The notes beneath the pieces were generated by a model, which saw only the letters and a program-made list of their open reading frames with translations, was not told where the DNA came from and searched no databases. Shown here in pieces: positions 17,245 to 26,054 of a stretch of 64,000 bases of DNA. The position numbers and the translations under genes were made by a program. Position 1 is the first letter of the stretch; each line of letters opens with the position of its first letter. This DNA is from Arthrobacter sp. N199823 (GTDB lineage Bacteria > Actinomycetota > Actinomycetes > Actinomycetales > Micrococcaceae), in the NCBI RefSeq assembly GCF_002929705.1, contig NZ_PJIN01000001.1, forward strand, positions 1 to 64,000, given 5' to 3'.

Positions 17245-18120
17245 GTGACTGAACTTACGCCATGCTGGGCGAAGCTGGTTCGAACTCGGACTCTGATGCG
17301 AGAGCTAATCGATCTTCAAGCCAAGCGCGAAACAGAAGAACCTTACAGCTTTGAGCTTGTGGATAACAACGAAGACTCTGCAGACCGATGGATCAGGTTG
17401 CAATGGCGAGTCAAGATAAATACGCCGTACCCGCCAGATGCGGCTTGGATATTGGGCGATATCGTCCATAATCTTCGCTCCAGTCTCGATAACGCGCTCT
17501 TCCACATCGTGACTGAAATCAACGGTCACACGCCAAGCGACAGTGAGGCGCGACAAATTCAATATCCCATTGACGACACGCCTGAACTATTCAGACGCCA
17601 TATTAAGAAGCTCGGCAAGTGGCTCACTCCTGAGCAGTGCGAATTGATCGAGGCAACTCAACCCTTTGCGGCATCTGGTGAGCCCAACGATGAGTTCCGA
17701 ATGATGTCGATATTGAGGGACCTGTCCAATACGGACAAGCATAGGCAGCTGATTGTCGCTGATCGCGCACTCGTGCGAGCAAACTTTGAGCACGACGCTG
17801 ACCATCTTGAAGCCTTGACCATTACGCAGCACGATGCCCGAATGGTTGATGGGGCAGCGGTGTTAACCGTCAAATTTCGCAGGCCCTATGACAATCTCGA
17901 CATAATGCTGCAGCCAAGGTTCGAGAACACTACTTTCATATTCCACCCCGCTCACACGCCGTTGCCGTTGGCACTCTCACTAGAACTAATCTATGACGAA
18001 GTGTTCGATGCAGTGCTAGGGCTAACCAAAGAGCATATGACGACTCATGACGACTACATCGCAGTCAAATTTATCGAGGGAGCAGAAGAACGTCGTGCTG
18101 TCCTGAGAAAAACGCTTTGA
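17245..18120 (+). CDS. Hypothetical protein with the GD-HNLRSxLD motif
   Basis: 291 residues. The segment ILGDIVHNLRSSLDNALFHI is a motif shared by a widespread group of uncharacterised bacterial proteins, and a second conserved-looking part is MMSILRDLSNTDKHRQL. No enzyme motif or membrane helix is seen. I chose the GTG at 17245, which has GAGG at 17233, over an upstream ATG at 17137 that would lie inside the previous gene. Last gene of the AT-richer operon. Confidence 0.6.
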   Translation: MTELTPCWAKLVRTRTLMRELIDLQAKRETEEPYSFELVDNNEDSADRWIRLQWRVKINTPYPPDAAWILGDIVHNLRSSLDNALFHIVTEINGHTPSDSEARQIQYPIDDTPELFRRHIKKLGKWLTPEQCELIEATQPFAASGEPNDEFRMMSILRDLSNTDKHRQLIVADRALVRANFEHDADHLEALTITQHDARMVDGAAVLTVKFRRPYDNLDIMLQPRFENTTFIFHPAHTPLPLALSLELIYDEVFDAVLGLTKEHMTTHDDYIAVKFIEGAEERRAVLRKTL

Positions 18121-18487
18121 GTACCGCAGAGGGTAGCCTTCCACGCGGCGCAAAGAAGCGCGACGGTGACCCGTGCGGTGAACGCGGGTCGGCCCAAGGG
18201 TTGGTTGATAGATTGGGGTGAAATTATGCTGGCGGATATTTGGCCATTCCGGTGGGTAAATGGTGGATTGACCTTCCCTGATTGGCGCTTGGGCCGCGCT
18301 CACCAATGGGCGTGAGGGGGAGCCATGAACAGGCCTGAGAACGGACTGTTAGCAGAGCAGGATTCCGGTACTTGGGCAAGGCGTTTCTTGTGTCTAGAGC
18401 GGGGCTCACATGCTGCGGCGCCAGACTGCCATGCTTCCACGATCTCCGGCTCCTACTTTGTCAGTGCCTGCCCGTAGCGTGCACGGC
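18121..18487. other. Intergenic stretch holding duplication B
   Basis: About 370 bp after the three-gene operon. Apart from duplication B (18186-18366), no gene or clear terminator was seen. Confidence 0.4.
18186..18366 (+). repeat. Diverged duplication B
   Basis: Second copy of the element at 15125-15303. Here the conserved frame reads RPKGWLIDWGEI and then MLADIWPFRWVNGG, and ends at a stop at 18313-18315 (29 residues from the ATG at 18226). The two copies bracket the three-gene hypothetical operon. Confidence 0.55.
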
Positions 18488-18769
18488 ATGGAAAGTATCG
18501 AAGTAGCAATGGTGGACGGCGCCCCGGTGTCGCTCACCCGGGACGGCAGGACATGGCACGTGGGCGCGGAGCCCGTGCGCTGGTACGAGCGTCAGCCATG
18601 GTGCTCGACAGCAGCCCGGGCGTCCAAGGGAGGCTCGCTGAGGATCGATGTCGAGGTGTAGCAAGTTCAAACCAGGATCAGCCACAACCTCAGGACACCG
18701 CTGGTCACCTTCGAGTTGATACTCGGGCAGGACCGGGCCACATGGACAGTCCGGTCAATGGAAGCAGTG
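18488..18769 (+). pseudogene. DUF6504 gene broken by an in-frame stop
   Basis: The frame from ATG 18488 reads VSLTRDGRTWHVGAEPVRWYE and GSLRIDVEV, the typical DUF6504 start, then meets TAG at 18659-18661. After the stop the same frame continues the family sequence: QVQTRISHNLRTPLVTFELI and ATWTVRSMEAV. Family members usually have IDVEVWRVQ here, so a TGG to TAG change explains the stop. DUF6504 proteins often lie near ImuB-type mutagenesis genes, none of which is present. Confidence 0.65.
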
Positions 18770-18851
18770 GCGGCGGGACCGTCACGATTCACTCAACGCA
18801 GCACCCACTGGCTAGAATCAGCGCATCATCAGGCAATACATCGGGGGAACC

Positions 18852-19433
18852 GTGGCGAAAGAAAAACTAGAAGCGCATGTAGGTTGGCCAGTCGAGCGAC
18901 TGATTGGCGAGGGCGCCAACCAGTCAATGGCTGTAGTCCGCGACATCGATATTTTCGAGGGCACCAAGAAGCTCCGCACAATCCAGTCAGCGGACAACAA
19001 CGAGGACGTCTACGCGCAGATAACTAAGTCAGGATTCATAGTCGGAGAGCGGAACGGTAACACGCTCACACTTACCCGCAGGCCGATGACTGGCTTTGAA
19101 AAAGGATTCCTCGGGTGCTTCGGCGCTGTTGCCGTTGTGTTGGTCCTGATCGTGGGTGGATGCGTGGCTGTCATGAATGGCGGCAGCGACAAGACCGCCG
19201 ACGAATCCGATGCTCAGTACATGTGTCAGCAGTTCGTCAAGGACAAATTAAAGTCACCCTCGTCCGCGAAGTTCAGCAACCAGGTCGCCAGTGGCGCGGG
19301 TAGCTCATGGACTTCGAGCGGAACTGTTGAGTCTCAGAATAGCTTTGGTGCAATGATCCAAACCCGATACAGCTGCACGCTGAATTACTCATCATCGGAT
19401 GAATCATGGACTGGATCAGCCAAGCTATCTTAA
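18852..19433 (+). CDS. Hypothetical membrane-anchored protein
   Basis: 193 residues starting at a GTG after GGGGAA. The first ~85 residues are soluble and strand-rich (ending in RNGNTLTLTRRPMTGFEKG), then one membrane helix (CFGAVAVVLVLIVGGCVAVM, about residues 90-110), then an outer domain with MCQQFVKDKLKSPSSAKFS, a segment common in small exported actinobacterial proteins of unknown role. The last part is Ser-rich. It stands alone, followed by a hairpin at 19462. Confidence 0.55.
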   Translation: MAKEKLEAHVGWPVERLIGEGANQSMAVVRDIDIFEGTKKLRTIQSADNNEDVYAQITKSGFIVGERNGNTLTLTRRPMTGFEKGFLGCFGAVAVVLVLIVGGCVAVMNGGSDKTADESDAQYMCQQFVKDKLKSPSSAKFSNQVASGAGSSWTSSGTVESQNSFGAMIQTRYSCTLNYSSSDESWTGSAKLS

Positions 19434-19461
19434 TGTCAGGCAATAGGTGCCGACAGCAAAA

Positions 19462-19489
19462 AGCCCCCATCCGGTGAAGGGTGGGGGCT
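19462..19489. terminator. Strong GC hairpin, intrinsic-terminator-like
   Basis: AGCCCCCATCC-GGTGAA-GGGTGGGGGCT forms an 11-pair stem with one G-T wobble. It follows the gene ending at 19433. The A-run is on its left side, so a classical T-tail is present only for leftward transcripts. Confidence 0.6.
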
Positions 19490-19614
19490 GCTCCATATGC
19501 GTCGTCGCGGGTTGCCTCGTGGTACTCATCAGTGAGGTCGGGAGCTGTGGGAGGCGCCTTGGATTCCGTGTCGATCCCGACACAGACTTGTTTGGAAACG
19601 GACTAATTTGCAGT

Positions 19615-19827
19615 ATGACCACAGAGAAGACAGCCCCAGGCATGAGCGCCCGTGGCTACACGCCAGCCCAGGTTGCCGAGATGTTGGAGGAGCCGGTCCG
19701 CATCATTGTGATTCATTGCCGCACCCAGGTATTGAAGGGTGCTTACAAGACGGGCGGCCGGACCAGCCTGTGGCGGATCCCGCCGGCGGCCATTGATTAC
19801 TATCAAGCTCATCAGCCCCGGCAGTAG
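19615..19827 (+). CDS. Small excisionase-like helix-turn-helix protein
   Basis: 70 residues. The core GYTPAQVAEMLEEPVRIIVI matches the first helices of the excisionase/MerR-like winged domain, followed by the wing region TGGRTSLWRIPPAAIDYY. Such proteins bend DNA for excision or act as small regulators. It lies between repeats R1 and R2 with no integrase gene nearby, which fits a decayed integrated element. The start was placed at the ATG 19615; longer upstream frames have no support. Confidence 0.6.
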   Translation: MTTEKTAPGMSARGYTPAQVAEMLEEPVRIIVIHCRTQVLKGAYKTGGRTSLWRIPPAAIDYYQAHQPRQ

Positions 19828-20539
19828 CCTGTTCAGGTTCTCATTGTGTCGCTCACCGTTTACCCACCGGAAACCATGCAATCTTGTGCAAGTGAGTTTG
19901 ACTGAGTATCGCCAATTTCCCCCATACTGCCCCGCGTTCTAGGCGTTTATGCAGAGTTGTGAAAAGTGGTGGAATACGGCCATTGCTAATCCTAAGTTCT
20001 AAGGACAACAGACTCGCGAGCTCGGCGTCGATAAAGCATCAGCACTCACTATGGGATCGGGGCTGACTGGCTACACCGAGGTCTCCCAACAGGCCGGTGC
20101 GGCAGTTTCGACCGACTCGCCATAAACGCGCCAGAATCAGCGACAATTGCTGACTGTTTAGTGCCCTTCATTGTTGCAAATGACCCTCTAGAGCAAAAGG
20201 GAATGCGGGGTCTTGACAAGTCGAAATAGCCCTCTCAGCCTAAAGCGGGGGTCATCGGTTCGAATCCGAGAAGTGGCCCTCAAATTTTGGAGGGCCAAAA
20301 AGTCCGGATTTAGAGGGTTTTTGACAGTGACGAGACGGGTTTCCGTCTCGTCGTTTCGCGTCTAAATGGCGCTGGCATTCGAACGCAATGGTCGTCGGTC
20401 TGAATGGCTAACAGTGGGTGGGGTGGTGCCGTTGACCTGCGGTTTTGCTGTGGGGGAGTGGCCTCGGGTTGCGCAATTCTGTCAGGGCTCATTATTGGCT
20501 CGTTTAATTGATCCCCTACCTGTATCCGGGTTAGCCTTT
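19828..20539. other. Gene-poor stretch containing repeat R2
   Basis: About 700 bp with no convincing gene. It holds R2 (20111-20281) and a short hairpin after it (GACGAGACGGGTTTCCGTCTCGTC around 20328-20351), similar in position to the hairpin after R1. Confidence 0.45.
20111..20281 (+). repeat. Repeat R2 with tRNA T-arm-like 3' end
   Basis: Close copy of R1. It begins ACCGACTCGCCATAAAC and ends ATCGG-TTCGAAT-CCGAG-AAGTGGCCC. The T-arm stem has lost its outer pair. With R1 it bounds a block of about 7 kb. Confidence 0.65.
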
Positions 20540-20854
20540 GCCGAGGCGTCCTCAGACGTTAGAACGGATCCACGTACTGCCGAAATAACCGGCACGTGCA
20601 TGTGCTTTCGTGTTGGCCAACGTGGATTCCATGACCGCGGCCAGGTAATTCCCGCACGGCTGCCCCGCCACGCGGGCCGAGCCTCGTCGCTTGAATGCCC
20701 TGCCGAGTTGGCGGCGGGCATTCGCTCCGGATCAGCCCACCTCGGCCACCAGCCGGTCCAGGATCTCGCCTTTGGCGGCTTCGACGCCACCCAATTCGCC
20801 CCGGCTTCCTTCTTCGAGATTTCCCTATGCGCAGACTTTCGTCTTCCTGTGCAT
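20540..20854 (-). pseudogene. Transposase/integrase N-terminal remnant
   Basis: From an ATG at 20854 the minus strand reads MHRKTKVCA, a stop, then EAAKGEILDRLVAEVG, a stop, then SGANARRQLGRAFKRR. The pattern K-G-E-I-L-D-(x)-V-(x)-V-T-G-W-S-R-x-N-A-R-R-x-L is typical of the start of a DDE integrase-type transposase. At least two in-frame stops and the missing catalytic part show it is dead. Confidence 0.5.
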
Positions 20855-20964
20855 CCCTCCAGCACAACAAAGCACCCAACCATGCACCAGAGATTTCGCG
20901 AGCACTCCTCAAAAGCGGCACGCACCCCATCTCGGGAACATTTTGGATGAGTCTCGTCGTCCTC

Positions 20965-20994
20965 TTGACAGCGCGGAAGTAACGCGCGTAATCT
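20965..20994 (+). promoter_or_regulatory. Likely promoter of the lacI-fructan locus
   Basis: TTGACA (20965-20970) is a perfect -35; TAATCT (20989-20994) is a plausible -10 with an 18-bp spacer. Operator O1 lies inside the spacer and overlaps the -10, so a bound repressor would block polymerase. Confidence 0.55.
20980..20991. promoter_or_regulatory. LacI-type operator O1
   Basis: TAACGCGCGTAA, with the 8-bp palindrome ACGCGCGT at its centre, as in LacI-family operators (a central CG step). Overlaps the promoter of the regulator gene. Confidence 0.55.
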
Positions 20995-21010
20995 AAATCA
21001 CATCATCTAG

Positions 21011-21022
21011 TTGCGCGCGTTA
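21011..21022. promoter_or_regulatory. LacI-type operator O2
   Basis: TTGCGCGCGTTA is the inverted copy of O1 (11 of 12 bases), centred 31 bp away, or about three helical turns. This would allow two repressor dimers to bind on one face. Confidence 0.55.
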
Positions 21023-21103
21023 CTAGATGAGTATTACTGGAATACACCTACCGATGGAAGCTGGCACAACGTCCAGCATCAACGAAGATCAACGGAGCTT
21101 TCA

Positions 21104-22174
21104 ATGGCGAATACCACCAACCTGAGCAAGGCCACGGCCGTGCGTCAGCGGGCGGTCACCATGAAGGATGTAGCCATCCATGCTGGCGTCTCCAGGACGG
21201 CCGTCTCCTTCGTTCTGAACAACCGTCAAGACGCCAGCATCTCCGAAGATACCCGGGCCCGGATCAAAGATGCCGTGCAGGCTTTGGGGTACCGCCCCAA
21301 CGCCGGCGCCCGGGCTCTGGCCTCCCAACGCAGCGACTGGTACGGAATTGTCACCGAGATTGTGACAGCCCCCTTCGCCGTTGACACCATCAAAGGCGCC
21401 CAAGACCAAGCCTGGCTGGACCGCCGCTTCCTCCTGATTGCACCTTCTGACCAAGCCGATGCTGTAGGTCCAAACAAAGGCATGGAAGATGCGGCAATCG
21501 AAAAGCTGCTGGAACAGCGCGTCGAAGGTCTGCTCTACGCTGCAACGTTCCACCGTGGTGTCCATGTTCCCCAAAGCGCACATGAAGTTCCCACGGTGCT
21601 GATCAACTGCTTTGATCTTGACGGCAAACTCCCCTCGATCGTCCCGGACGAACACGGAGGCGGCCGAGTGGCTATTGCACGCTTGCTCAAAGCGGGTCAC
21701 CAGCGCATTGGTGTAATCAACTTGGATCCCATCATTCCCGCCTCAGTTGGCCGCCTGGCAGGTGCCCGCGAAGCCCTTGCCGAAGCCGGCCTAGAACTGG
21801 ACCCGGAACTTGTGGTGACCGGACATGCCACTGCCGACGGCGGCTATGATGCTGCGTGCCAGATTCTTGATCGCTACCCGGAAAAAGACCGCCCAACAGC
21901 GCTGTTCTGCCTCAATGACCGTATGGCCATGGGCGCTTACGACGCGATCAAGGAACGGGGACTACGAATCCCCGAGGACATTGCCGTGATCGGCTTCGAC
22001 AACCAAGAGCTCATTGCGGCCTATCTAAGGCCGAAGCTCACAACGGTTGCGTTGCCCTTCCAAAAAATGGGCGCCCTCGGCGTCCAAACGCTCGCCATCC
22101 TTACAGCAGGACAGTCGATTGTTGCTAATCAGCAACTAGTCGACTGTCCGCTGCTAGAACGCTCTTCGGTCTGA
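21104..22174 (+). CDS. LacI-family transcriptional regulator
   Basis: 356-residue repressor. The N-terminal helix-turn-helix (TMKDVAIHAGVSRTAVSFVL) is followed by the hinge helix (GYRPNAGARALAS) and a periplasmic-binding-type sugar domain with the usual end (DIAVIGFDNQ, then RPKLTTVALP). It likely senses a fructoside and controls the importer and GH32 genes downstream. ATG at 21104 after ACGGAGCT; an earlier TTG start would put coding sequence over O2. Two operators lie just upstream, so it is probably autoregulated. Confidence 0.9.
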   Translation: MANTTNLSKATAVRQRAVTMKDVAIHAGVSRTAVSFVLNNRQDASISEDTRARIKDAVQALGYRPNAGARALASQRSDWYGIVTEIVTAPFAVDTIKGAQDQAWLDRRFLLIAPSDQADAVGPNKGMEDAAIEKLLEQRVEGLLYAATFHRGVHVPQSAHEVPTVLINCFDLDGKLPSIVPDEHGGGRVAIARLLKAGHQRIGVINLDPIIPASVGRLAGAREALAEAGLELDPELVVTGHATADGGYDAACQILDRYPEKDRPTALFCLNDRMAMGAYDAIKERGLRIPEDIAVIGFDNQELIAAYLRPKLTTVALPFQKMGALGVQTLAILTAGQSIVANQQLVDCPLLERSSV

Positions 22175-22255
22175 CCGCGAAATCAATTTCGAAGAGCTAA
22201 ACCCCACCCACCCCTTCACCTTGCTGATGAAGAATAGGAAAGAGATAACTCCATC

Positions 22256-23932
22256 ATGGCACAACTGAGATTTTTGACGTCTACCCGCATCGCCGCGGCC
22301 GGACTGGCAGTCGGCGCAATGTTGCTGACAGGCTGCGTGGCCACCGTCGACAAACCCACTGGCGCGGACGCCGCAGCGAATGCGAGTGCATTCCTCACCA
22401 TTCCTCGCGAAGACATGAGCACCTTTGACAAGAACTTCAACCCCTTTGCCCCGGCCGTGAACCCCATGGTCAATCAGGCAATCTACGAACCCATGATGGT
22501 CTTCAACCCGGCCAAGGGAGACACCACTCCGTGGCTCGCCACCGAATGGAAGCCCGCCACCGATGGCAAATCCATTACCTTCACCCTGCGTCACGGCGTG
22601 AAGTGGTCTGACGGCAAGCCGCTCGTTGCTGACGACGTTGCTTACACCTTCGAGCTTCAGAAGAAGCTCAAGGGTGGCTTCGAATACCTCGTCGGCGCCA
22701 AAGCAGAAGGCACCAACAAGGTTGTATTCACCTTCAACAAGGCATGGTCTCCCGCTCTCTATGAAGTAGGCCAGTTGCCCATCCTGCCCAAGCACATTTG
22801 GTCTGCAATCGCCGACCCAGGCAAGGATCCCAACGCCAAGCCCGTTGGCACTGGCCCGTACACCGAGGTTGACTCTTTCCAGGCTCAGTCATACGTGCTG
22901 AAGAAGAACCCCAACTACTGGCAGCCGGAGAAGCAGAAGATTGCAGGCATCAAGATGCTCGCCATGTCAGGCAACGATGCAGCCAACTTGGCAAGCGTAA
23001 GCGGAGACGTGGACTGGTCCAACCAGTACATCCCGAACATCGAAAAGACCTTTATCTCCAAGGATAAGGATCACCGCCACTACTGGTTCCCTCCCACGGG
23101 TTCCATGATCAACTGGCAGTTGAACACCACCAAGGCCCCGTTCAACGACCCCGAGGTCCGCAAGGCTTTGAGTATGGCCGTTGACCGCGACCAGGTGACC
23201 AAGATTGGTATGAGCGGTTACGCCCAGCCGGCTGACTGCACCGGCCTTTCCGGCAACTATGACAAGTGGAAGAACCCGGAAGTTAAGGACAACTGCACAT
23301 GGACCAAGCTGAACGTAGACGAGGCCAACAAGGCTCTCGACGCCGCCGGCTACCCCAAAGGGTCTGACGGTAAGCGCACCTTGAAGGACGGAAAACCGTT
23401 CGAGTTCAAGATCGCCGTTGGTTCTTCCTCCTCGGACTGGCTCTCAGTAGCCAACGTGATCGCCCAGAACCTCCAGAGCGTTGGCGTCACTGCCAAGGTT
23501 GATTCCCCTGACTGGGCCTCGGTTGTTGCCAGCTACGAACAGGGCACCTTCGACACCGGTATTGTCTGGAGTGCCAACGATCCCAGTCCGTTCAAGTACT
23601 TCAACAACGCCATGGGCAGCGCCACCGTCAAGGCTGTTGGCACCAAAACCTTCGACAACTATCACCGTTTCGGGGACAAGCAGGCAGATGTGCTCTTGAA
23701 AGAATTCGTTGCCGCCGGTGATGAAGCCAAGCAAAAGGACATTGCCAACAAGCTCCAGGAAGAATACAACGCCACCGCCCCGCTGGTGCCGTTGTTCTCC
23801 GGTCCTGAATGGGGCAACTACACGGACATCCACTTCAGCGGATGGCCCACAGAAGAGAACCCTTACGCGACTCTGAGTGACCGTTCTCCCACCACGGTGC
23901 TGGTTCTCACCACCTTGGAACCCAGCAAGTAG
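22256..23932 (+). CDS. Opp/Dpp-type solute-binding lipoprotein (family 5)
   Basis: 558-residue extracellular binding protein. It has a lipoprotein signal with lipobox LLTGC (Cys27) and the family-5 pattern: LATEWKPATDGKSITFTLRHGVKWSDGKPL near residue 100 (in two parts), then KALSMAVDRDQV. Family members bind peptides, nickel or oligosaccharides. Placed between a LacI regulator and a GH32 enzyme, it most likely captures fructo-oligosaccharides or sucrose-like sugars. AGGAAAGAG precedes the start. Confidence 0.88.
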   Translation: MAQLRFLTSTRIAAAGLAVGAMLLTGCVATVDKPTGADAAANASAFLTIPREDMSTFDKNFNPFAPAVNPMVNQAIYEPMMVFNPAKGDTTPWLATEWKPATDGKSITFTLRHGVKWSDGKPLVADDVAYTFELQKKLKGGFEYLVGAKAEGTNKVVFTFNKAWSPALYEVGQLPILPKHIWSAIADPGKDPNAKPVGTGPYTEVDSFQAQSYVLKKNPNYWQPEKQKIAGIKMLAMSGNDAANLASVSGDVDWSNQYIPNIEKTFISKDKDHRHYWFPPTGSMINWQLNTTKAPFNDPEVRKALSMAVDRDQVTKIGMSGYAQPADCTGLSGNYDKWKNPEVKDNCTWTKLNVDEANKALDAAGYPKGSDGKRTLKDGKPFEFKIAVGSSSSDWLSVANVIAQNLQSVGVTAKVDSPDWASVVASYEQGTFDTGIVWSANDPSPFKYFNNAMGSATVKAVGTKTFDNYHRFGDKQADVLLKEFVAAGDEAKQKDIANKLQEEYNATAPLVPLFSGPEWGNYTDIHFSGWPTEENPYATLSDRSPTTVLVLTTLEPSK

Positions 23933-23942
23933 CACTACCGCC

Positions 23943-23991
23943 GCACGGTGGCGGCGCCGCTCACTGCAAGTGAGCCGCGACGCCACCGTGC
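23943..23991 (+). other. Intercistronic mRNA hairpin
   Basis: GCACGGTGGCG pairs perfectly with CGCCACCGTGC, and an inner GCTCACT-GCA-AGTGAGC adds a second stem. It lies directly after the binding-protein gene and before the permease. Such hairpins commonly stabilise the binding-protein mRNA or reduce read-through; there is no T-run, so it is not a full terminator. Confidence 0.6.
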
Positions 23992-24111
23992 GCGCACCAT
24001 TACCGTCTCAAACACCAAACTTCTTGAGCCGCAGCGTAATGGTCTGCCATCTTTCCCGGCCGTGAACTCCCGCGGTTCCGGCCACCCGCACTTACCGAAC
24101 GGAGGGAATCC

Positions 24112-25089
24112 GTGCGCTTTATCCTGCGCCGTCTGGGTTTCTACCTGATCGCCTTCTGGGCCTCAATTACCCTAAACTTTTTACTTCCCCGCTTCATGCC
24201 GGGCGACCCCGTCTCACGCATGTTCGCCCGCACGCAGGGCAAGATGCAGCCAGAACAGCTCGACGCACTCCGCAAGTTGCTCGGTGTGGACGACCGCCCC
24301 ATTTGGGAGCAGTACGTCGACTACTTGCACAACATCGTCACCGGCAACATGGGCATTTCTATTTCCCGCTTTCCCACCCCGGTCACAGAAGTCATCGCCG
24401 GACAGATTGGCTGGACGCTCCTTCTGGGCGGAACCGCACTGGTGATTGCCGCCGTTCTGGGTAACCTTCTCGGTATCTTGGCTGCATGGCGACGCGGCGG
24501 GACTATTGACTCCGCCTTGCCGCCCATCTTGATCTTCATCGGATCCTTCCCCTACTTCTGGCTCGCCATGGGTGCCCTGTACCTTTTCGGTGTGATTCTG
24601 GGCTGGGCCCCGCTGCGGCACGCCTTCAGCGACGGCCTGGAACCTGGCTTCTCGTGGGAATTCATTTCCGACGTCGGAGCCCACCTTGTGCTCCCAGCCT
24701 TGACGATAGTTTTGGTCTCCGTCGGTGGGTGGATGCTCGGTATGCGCAACACCATGATTGCCACCAACTCCGAGGATTACATCACCATGGCCGAGGCCAA
24801 GGGCCTGCGCCCGGGACGCATCATGTTCCGTTACGCAGCTCGCAACGCCATGCTCCCCTCCGTCACAAGCTTTGGCATGAGCCTTGGCTTCGTAGTCGGT
24901 GGCGCCATGCTCACCGAGGTGGTCTTCGCTTACCCCGGTGTTGGCTACCAACTCCTCACTGCAGTACAAGGCCTGGACTACCCGCTGATGCAAGGACTCT
25001 TCCTGACCATCACCGCCGCTGTACTGATAGCCAACTTCCTGGTGGACATCCTCTATGTCCGACTCGACCCGCGTGTACGCAGCAACTAG
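24112..25089 (+). CDS. Opp/Dpp-type ABC permease, first subunit
   Basis: 325-residue inner-membrane permease of the DppB type, with about six helices. The N-terminal RRLGFYLIAFWASITLNFLL helix is followed by PGDP, and the cytoplasmic EAA loop (DYITMAEAKGLRPGRI) contacts the ATPase. The ending DILYVRLDPRVR is typical. GTG start with ACGGAGGG upstream. Pairs with the next permease to form the channel. Confidence 0.9.
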   Translation: MRFILRRLGFYLIAFWASITLNFLLPRFMPGDPVSRMFARTQGKMQPEQLDALRKLLGVDDRPIWEQYVDYLHNIVTGNMGISISRFPTPVTEVIAGQIGWTLLLGGTALVIAAVLGNLLGILAAWRRGGTIDSALPPILIFIGSFPYFWLAMGALYLFGVILGWAPLRHAFSDGLEPGFSWEFISDVGAHLVLPALTIVLVSVGGWMLGMRNTMIATNSEDYITMAEAKGLRPGRIMFRYAARNAMLPSVTSFGMSLGFVVGGAMLTEVVFAYPGVGYQLLTAVQGLDYPLMQGLFLTITAAVLIANFLVDILYVRLDPRVRSN

Positions 25090-25097
25090 GGATCATT

Positions 25098-26054
25098 ATG
25101 ACCACACTTATTGAGCCCACTGTGGAGCTCCGCAAAACAAAACCAAAACAGGGCCTGGTTCACGGCTTGTTTACCAACACCAAAGCCATGGTCGGCGCCA
25201 CCATCCTGCTGATCTTCATTGCTCTGGCATTGTTGGCACCGTTCCTGTTTCCAGGTGACCCTTCCCGGATCACTGACATGGCAAGTCTTGAACCCTCGCC
25301 CGAACACTGGCTTGGCACCACCGCCAAAGGCCAGGACGTCTTGGCCCTGACCGTGCACGGCTCCCGCAGCTCCCTGCTGGTGGGTCTGACGGTAGGTTTC
25401 GCCTCAACCTTCGTGGGTATCCTCGTGGGACTGGCATCGGCATACTTCGGTAAGTTCATTGACGAGTCCCTCTCGCTGATCACCAACGTATTCCTGCTCC
25501 TGCCCGGATTGCCCCTGCTGGTGATTCTCGCAGCATTCTTGCCGCCGGGACTGGGCACAGTCATTGTTGTCCTGATCATCACCGGTTGGGCCGGATCTGC
25601 ACGTGTGCTCCGCTCCCAAGCACTTTCCATCCGTTCCAAGGATTTCGTGGCAGCAGCAGTGGTGTCCGGTGAACGCGCCGGGCGGATTATGTTCCGCGAA
25701 ATCTTGCCCAACATGGCCTCAATTGTCATGGGCACTCTGCTGGGCTGTGTCATCTACGGCATCGGCGCACAAGCTGGCCTGGAGTTCCTGGGCCTGGGTG
25801 ACACCAGCACCGTCTCATGGGGAAACAACCTCTTCTGGGCCGGCAATGAAGGCGCGCTCTTGACAGGCAGCTGGTGGGTATTTGTTCCCTCAGGTTTGTG
25901 CATCGCACTTGTGGCCTTCGCCTTGTCCCTGATCAACTACGCAGTCGACGAGGTAACTAACCCGCGCCTTCGCAAGATCAAGGCACCCAAGTCCGCTGCC
26001 GCCGTCGTACCTGCTACCGCGGCAACCACCCCCGAAAGGAGCGTCACGAAATGA
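25098..26054 (+). CDS. Opp/Dpp-type ABC permease, second subunit
   Basis: 318-residue DppC-type permease. It has an early helix (AMVGATILLIFIALALLAPF), the HWLGTTAKGQDV motif, the EAA loop (FVAAAVVSGERAGRIMFREI), and LEFLGLGD near the end. It starts 8 bp after the first permease, and its last bases overlap the start of the ATPase gene (ATGA). The C-terminal tail of ~30 Ala/Lys-rich residues is longer than usual. Confidence 0.9.
   Translation: MTTLIEPTVELRKTKPKQGLVHGLFTNTKAMVGATILLIFIALALLAPFLFPGDPSRITDMASLEPSPEHWLGTTAKGQDVLALTVHGSRSSLLVGLTVGFASTFVGILVGLASAYFGKFIDESLSLITNVFLLLPGLPLLVILAAFLPPGLGTVIVVLIITGWAGSARVLRSQALSIRSKDFVAAAVVSGERAGRIMFREILPNMASIVMGTLLGCVIYGIGAQAGLEFLGLGDTSTVSWGNNLFWAGNEGALLTGSWWVFVPSGLCIALVAFALSLINYAVDEVTNPRLRKIKAPKSAAAVVPATAATTPERSVTK

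Noticed and set aside
20366-20950. Plus-strand frame of 194 residues
   Set aside because: It is the reverse shadow of the transposase remnant and has no ribosome site or family match.
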